Positions 62,497 through 64,000 of a DNA stretch of 64,000 nt are shown piece after piece. The DNA is taken from the NCBI GenBank assembly GCA_051294375.1, contig CM119266.1, forward strand, positions 11,341,212 to 11,405,211. The letters are read 5' to 3'. The position numbers and the translations under genes were made by a program. How positions within the stretch are numbered: position 1 is the stretch's first letter; every line of letters begins with the position of its first letter. The notes beneath the pieces were generated by a model. The model was not told the origin of the DNA and made no database searches. It was given only the letters and a program-made list of their open reading frames with translations. The DNA comes from Paraspadella gotoi (Eukaryota; Chaetognatha).

Positions 62497-63517
62497 CTCT
62501 ATCTCTTACAGCTTGACTAACCCCATATCTCACGAGATCCGTGACTCCAATTTCCGGATCGCAATCGTGACGTTCAAACCTCACTCTCGCTCCCTGACCT
62601 TGGATGGCGATTCGTGTTTGCATCTCCTCTCGCGTGCGCACCTTCTCCACCGCGTGCTTGCACACGCGACTAAATCGCTCTCTCGCACGCGCTCGCATTT
62701 CAGATCGACCTAAATTTCCATTTTCGTTTCCTGGTGACTGATTTCCGTCGACTTCCTAGAGCCATTTAAAGAACGAGAACCGCGATGTCTGTCGAGCGCG
62801 CGCGTGATTACACGCAACGCACGTGCAGAACGAATTCGCACGCGCAGAAATTCAACGGCAGCGACGCGATCTTTCCGCGTCTCGTCCCTTCAACACCCCA
62901 CTTCTTCCCCTTCAACCGCCCTCGTCCCCAAGTTCCCTCTCTGTCGTTCCCTCGCGATTTATTCTCGCGCTAAACTCGGGACGAAGCGTCAGGGCGTCGC
63001 GAGAGAGAGAGAGAGAGTTGACCCAGTTAGTTTTGACTCGGTCGCGACGAGAGAGTATTTTGTATGAAATTCACGAAGCCGGGAAGTGTTAAGGACGACT
63101 GCGGTTGTGAGGCATTCACTAAGACGACGACGACGACGTTTAAAACGATATCGATTAAATTAGAGCTCGCGCGAGACGGCGGAACTTCTTTGCGGGCAAA
63201 GCGGATATCCTTCCCGGTTTTAGTCTTCCTTCTTACTCCGCCATTGAGTTTTTTTGATGCAGAGAAAGTTTCCCCGTTTTATCGGATCCGTTGGGGGAAA
63301 ATGACTGGATTCATAGAATATTTAGACGAAATAATCGAACATGCTTAGATTTCAAATGATTTAAAATCGATTTGTCACAATGAAATTCTTAGAATATATA
63401 ACCCTACACGGTTTAACCTTATCGCTGCGTGTAAAAAAAAAAATTTTGACAAGCGTTGAATATTAATTTGGATTATATTTATACATAATAAAATAAAATT
63501 AGCAAAACTGTTAGCAT

Positions 63518-63810
63518 CTAATCCTGTCCTTCTCCCATCGTGTTACAAAACCGTTCCCTCCTGACCATTTTCTTCCAAGAGATGGCGTAGTTTCTGTTCT
63601 TCGCTATCAATCGATAAGCGACCCCGGCCAGGAATCCGCCCAGCAGATCCCCGGCGAAGTAGATCCCGGTACTGTTCCAAGCGTCGGCCATCAGCGTCGA
63701 CGTTTCGGCGCCAAAGTCGAAGCCGTAGGCGGCCAAGATGGCGCCCATCGATCTGGCGGGGTTCATACAGGCGCCGGTGACGGGGCCGAAAGCGTAGAGA
63801 GAGACGGTTA
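63518..63810 (-). CDS. Aquaporin (MIP family), C-terminal exon
   Basis: The exon begins after a CCCCAG acceptor at 63811-63812, with two bases of a split codon. It encodes TVSLYAFGPVTGACMNPARSMG, giving the second NPA box with the adjacent Arg that forms the selectivity filter of aquaporins. A loop with AWNSTG and the last membrane helix (GIYFAGDLLGGFLAGVAYRL) come next, then a short basic C-terminal tail ending at TAG (63520-63518). Upstream exons lie beyond the window, across an intron made largely of (TTTA)n. The protein forms tetrameric water, possibly glycerol, channels in membranes. NPARS rather than NPARD favours a classical water-type channel, but the subtype cannot be fixed from one exon. 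Confidence 0.88.
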
Positions 63811-63835
63811 CTGGGGTTGAGGGGTAAGGGGAAAA

Positions 63836-64000
<165 letters not shown>

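Larger units (their letters stand above)
56791..63517. other. AT-rich intergenic DNA, then CpG-rich segment
   Basis: From 56791 to about 61000 the DNA is AT-rich with minisatellites and inverted repeats (listed) and no gene. A 60-residue frame at 57402 and others lack similarity. From about 62530 to 63180 CpG is frequent (GCGCGCGTG, CGCACGCGC words), as at a promoter, but no following gene is recognised. A 94-codon plus-strand frame at 63064-63348 is unassigned. Confidence 0.45.

Noticed and set aside
63064-63348. 94-codon plus-strand frame near the aquaporin
   Set aside because: No recognised family or splice context; left as unassigned in the intergenic entry.

Overview
The window is invertebrate nuclear DNA. 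It has spliceosomal introns with GT/AG borders, poly(A)-type signals, very dense (GA)n/(CT)n and other microsatellites, minisatellites and a Penelope-like retroelement, and it has no bacterial operon features. I cannot name the species. Small introns (58 to about 240 bp) and the microsatellite load would fit an arthropod such as a crustacean, but that is a guess. Seven N runs and several near-identical blocks that differ mostly by small indels point to a draft, noisy long-read assembly with unmerged haplotypes.

Left part (1-13.9 kb): mostly simple repeats. One two-exon gene encodes a secreted protein with two cystine-knot-type domains (4801-5398, the second broken by a frameshift). There is a probable terminal exon of an unknown minus-strand gene (6064-6316) and one weak internal exon candidate (12456-12596).

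Middle left (13.9-28.5 kb): a block of about 4.5-5.3 kb occurs twice in tandem (13970-19312 and 19338-23790), each copy carrying an array of a 70-bp satellite. A second tandem pair of about 1 kb follows (26230-27597 and 27607-28507). No convincing gene is present.

Right part (32.3-56.8 kb): a short block A (32285-32638; 44355-44700) and a 7.3-7.6 kb block B (32638-40225; 49475-56790) each occur twice. In the first copy A and B are contiguous. In the second they are split by about 4.8 kb containing a decayed Penelope-like retroelement (45004-48836), which has inverted terminal repeats and hammerhead-ribozyme-like ends. Block B carries a minus-strand, four-exon sulfotransferase gene. The 54126-56142 copy reads through in frame (486 codons); the 37541-39580 copy is broken by indels. 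Upstream of the second A block, at 41350-41591, is a plus-strand exon of a cyclic-nucleotide phosphodiesterase. Its last ~55 bp and splice donor recur four more times among GA repeats.

Right end (56.8-64 kb): AT-rich DNA with minisatellites, inverted repeats and a second Penelope-type tail, then a CpG-rich stretch. The last exon of a minus-strand aquaporin (63518-63810) follows, and its upstream intron is a long (TTTA)n run reaching the window edge. The genes appear functionally unrelated to one another.
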